A DNA stretch of 64,000 bases. It comes from Hippasteria phrygiana. Its lineage: Eukaryota > Echinodermata > Asteroidea > Valvatida > Goniasteridae. Every line of letters begins with the position of its first letter. Positions within the stretch are counted from its first letter, which is position 1. The position numbers were made by a program, and so were the translations under genes. The stretch covers positions 186,001 to 250,000 of the forward strand of contig JAZGUH010000774.1 of NCBI GenBank assembly GCA_037893225.1, in the 5' to 3' direction. The notes under the pieces were generated by a model that was given only the letters and a program-made list of their open reading frames with translations, had not been told where the DNA came from and searched no databases. Positions 63,381 to 64,000 of this stretch are shown here, one piece after another.

Positions 63381-64000
63381 ATGACTCCATTTTTATAAAA
63401 TGTCATAAATATTTACAAACTTGGTAACTTTTCTAAACATTTTAATTAAATATCAACGTGATACACTTCATCCTTCAAAATTAAAACAATTGGAGATCAA
63501 TACTTTTTTGCTGTGTACTTTTCACTGCATTTATTTCCAGCATAGGCCATGGCCAAAACGTCCTGAATGTTTCCAAATCTAATACTGTACATGAATAATT
63601 TCACACAGGGAATTAATGAAAAATTTATAAATACATGTATAAGCACCTGATATGCGATCAACATTAATTAAATAGGAAACTACATAATTCCACATACATC
63701 ATTGTTTTTATATTTAAAAAATGGTAGGCAAAAAGGAATTTAAAAAACTTTGGACGGATACAAAACAAGTAAATTAAAGAAGGCTTGAATAGTTTTGTAT
63801 TTTATAAACAAATGCAAGGAGACGACCAAGAATGATTACAGTATGAAAGATAAAATTTGCAGTTTTATTTAAACAGGGTAGCCTCATCAGTTATAAAACT
63901 GCTATCATTAAGGGCCCTGTGAGATAATACAAAATAATAATACAATATATTAAACAAAGAACATATACAATATAAAGAACATATAACAATATAATAAACG
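63381..64000. other. Gene-free A/T-rich stretch
   Basis: No open frame or repeat with support. Confidence 0.4.

Noticed and set aside
1..64000. CRISPR array
   Set aside because: Tandem arrays here have no unique spacers, the units are contiguous, and the sequence is plainly eukaryotic.

Overview
The window is nuclear DNA from an animal, most likely a marine invertebrate deuterostome (echinoderm, hemichordate or amphioxus type). This is inferred from GT-AG introns, dense transposon remnants, DIRS, piggyBac, hAT and protein-primed DNA polymerase elements, frequent acatgtacatgt and taggcct words, and many long G/C homopolymers. There is no operon structure and no sign of a bacterial genome. Most of the sequence is transposable element in several nested layers.

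The one convincing host gene family is a small GNAT acetyltransferase resembling NAA80 (actin N-terminal acetyltransferase), present as tandem copies on the minus strand. Copy 2 (35577-42514) has four exons whose splice sites and phases fit, giving about 194 residues. Copy 1 has exon 1 at 14067-14164 and exon 2 at 582-733 and runs off the left edge. A decayed exon 2 of a third copy lies at about 31941-32055. Because the copies are paralogous, each acts as an empty-site control for insertions in the other: the first intron is 0.7 kb in copy 2 and 13.3 kb in copy 1, where it is filled with transposons.

Layout. 1-14.2 kb: copy 1, its intron holding two inverted minisatellites (1555-2070, 9645-9980), a broken DIRS retroelement (4098-7581, minus) and a hAT element nested inside a MITE (11131-14030). 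14.2-35.5 kb: gene-poor sequence with a THAP remnant, gypsy gag-pro and integrase remnants, a coding fragment near 27.2 kb, MITEs and hairpins. 35.5-42.6 kb: copy 2, with a 14-bp GC minisatellite, a RecQ-fragment-carrying TIR element with 9-bp target duplications and a tRNA-derived SINE in its introns. 42.7-47.1 kb: an apparently intact piggyBac element (TTAA duplications, 13-bp terminal repeats, two-exon 563-residue transposase) inserted just upstream of copy 2. 47.2-50.2 kb: a second decayed DIRS element. 50.86-62.45 kb: an 11.6-kb element with 1,884-bp, apparently near-identical inverted terminal repeats coding for a protein-primed family B DNA polymerase and an N-terminal zinc-finger portion in a different frame. 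62.7-63.4 kb: a 44-bp tandem repeat.

The observations I would follow first are: (i) two insertions of a 170-174 bp element, each with a 12-bp target duplication and each carrying the 16-nt histone mRNA 3' stem-loop GGTTCTTTTCAGAACC; (ii) the compact polymerase element with long terminal repeats and no visible integrase, packaging ATPase, protease or capsid gene; (iii) the NAA80-like array and the piggyBac copy in its promoter region.
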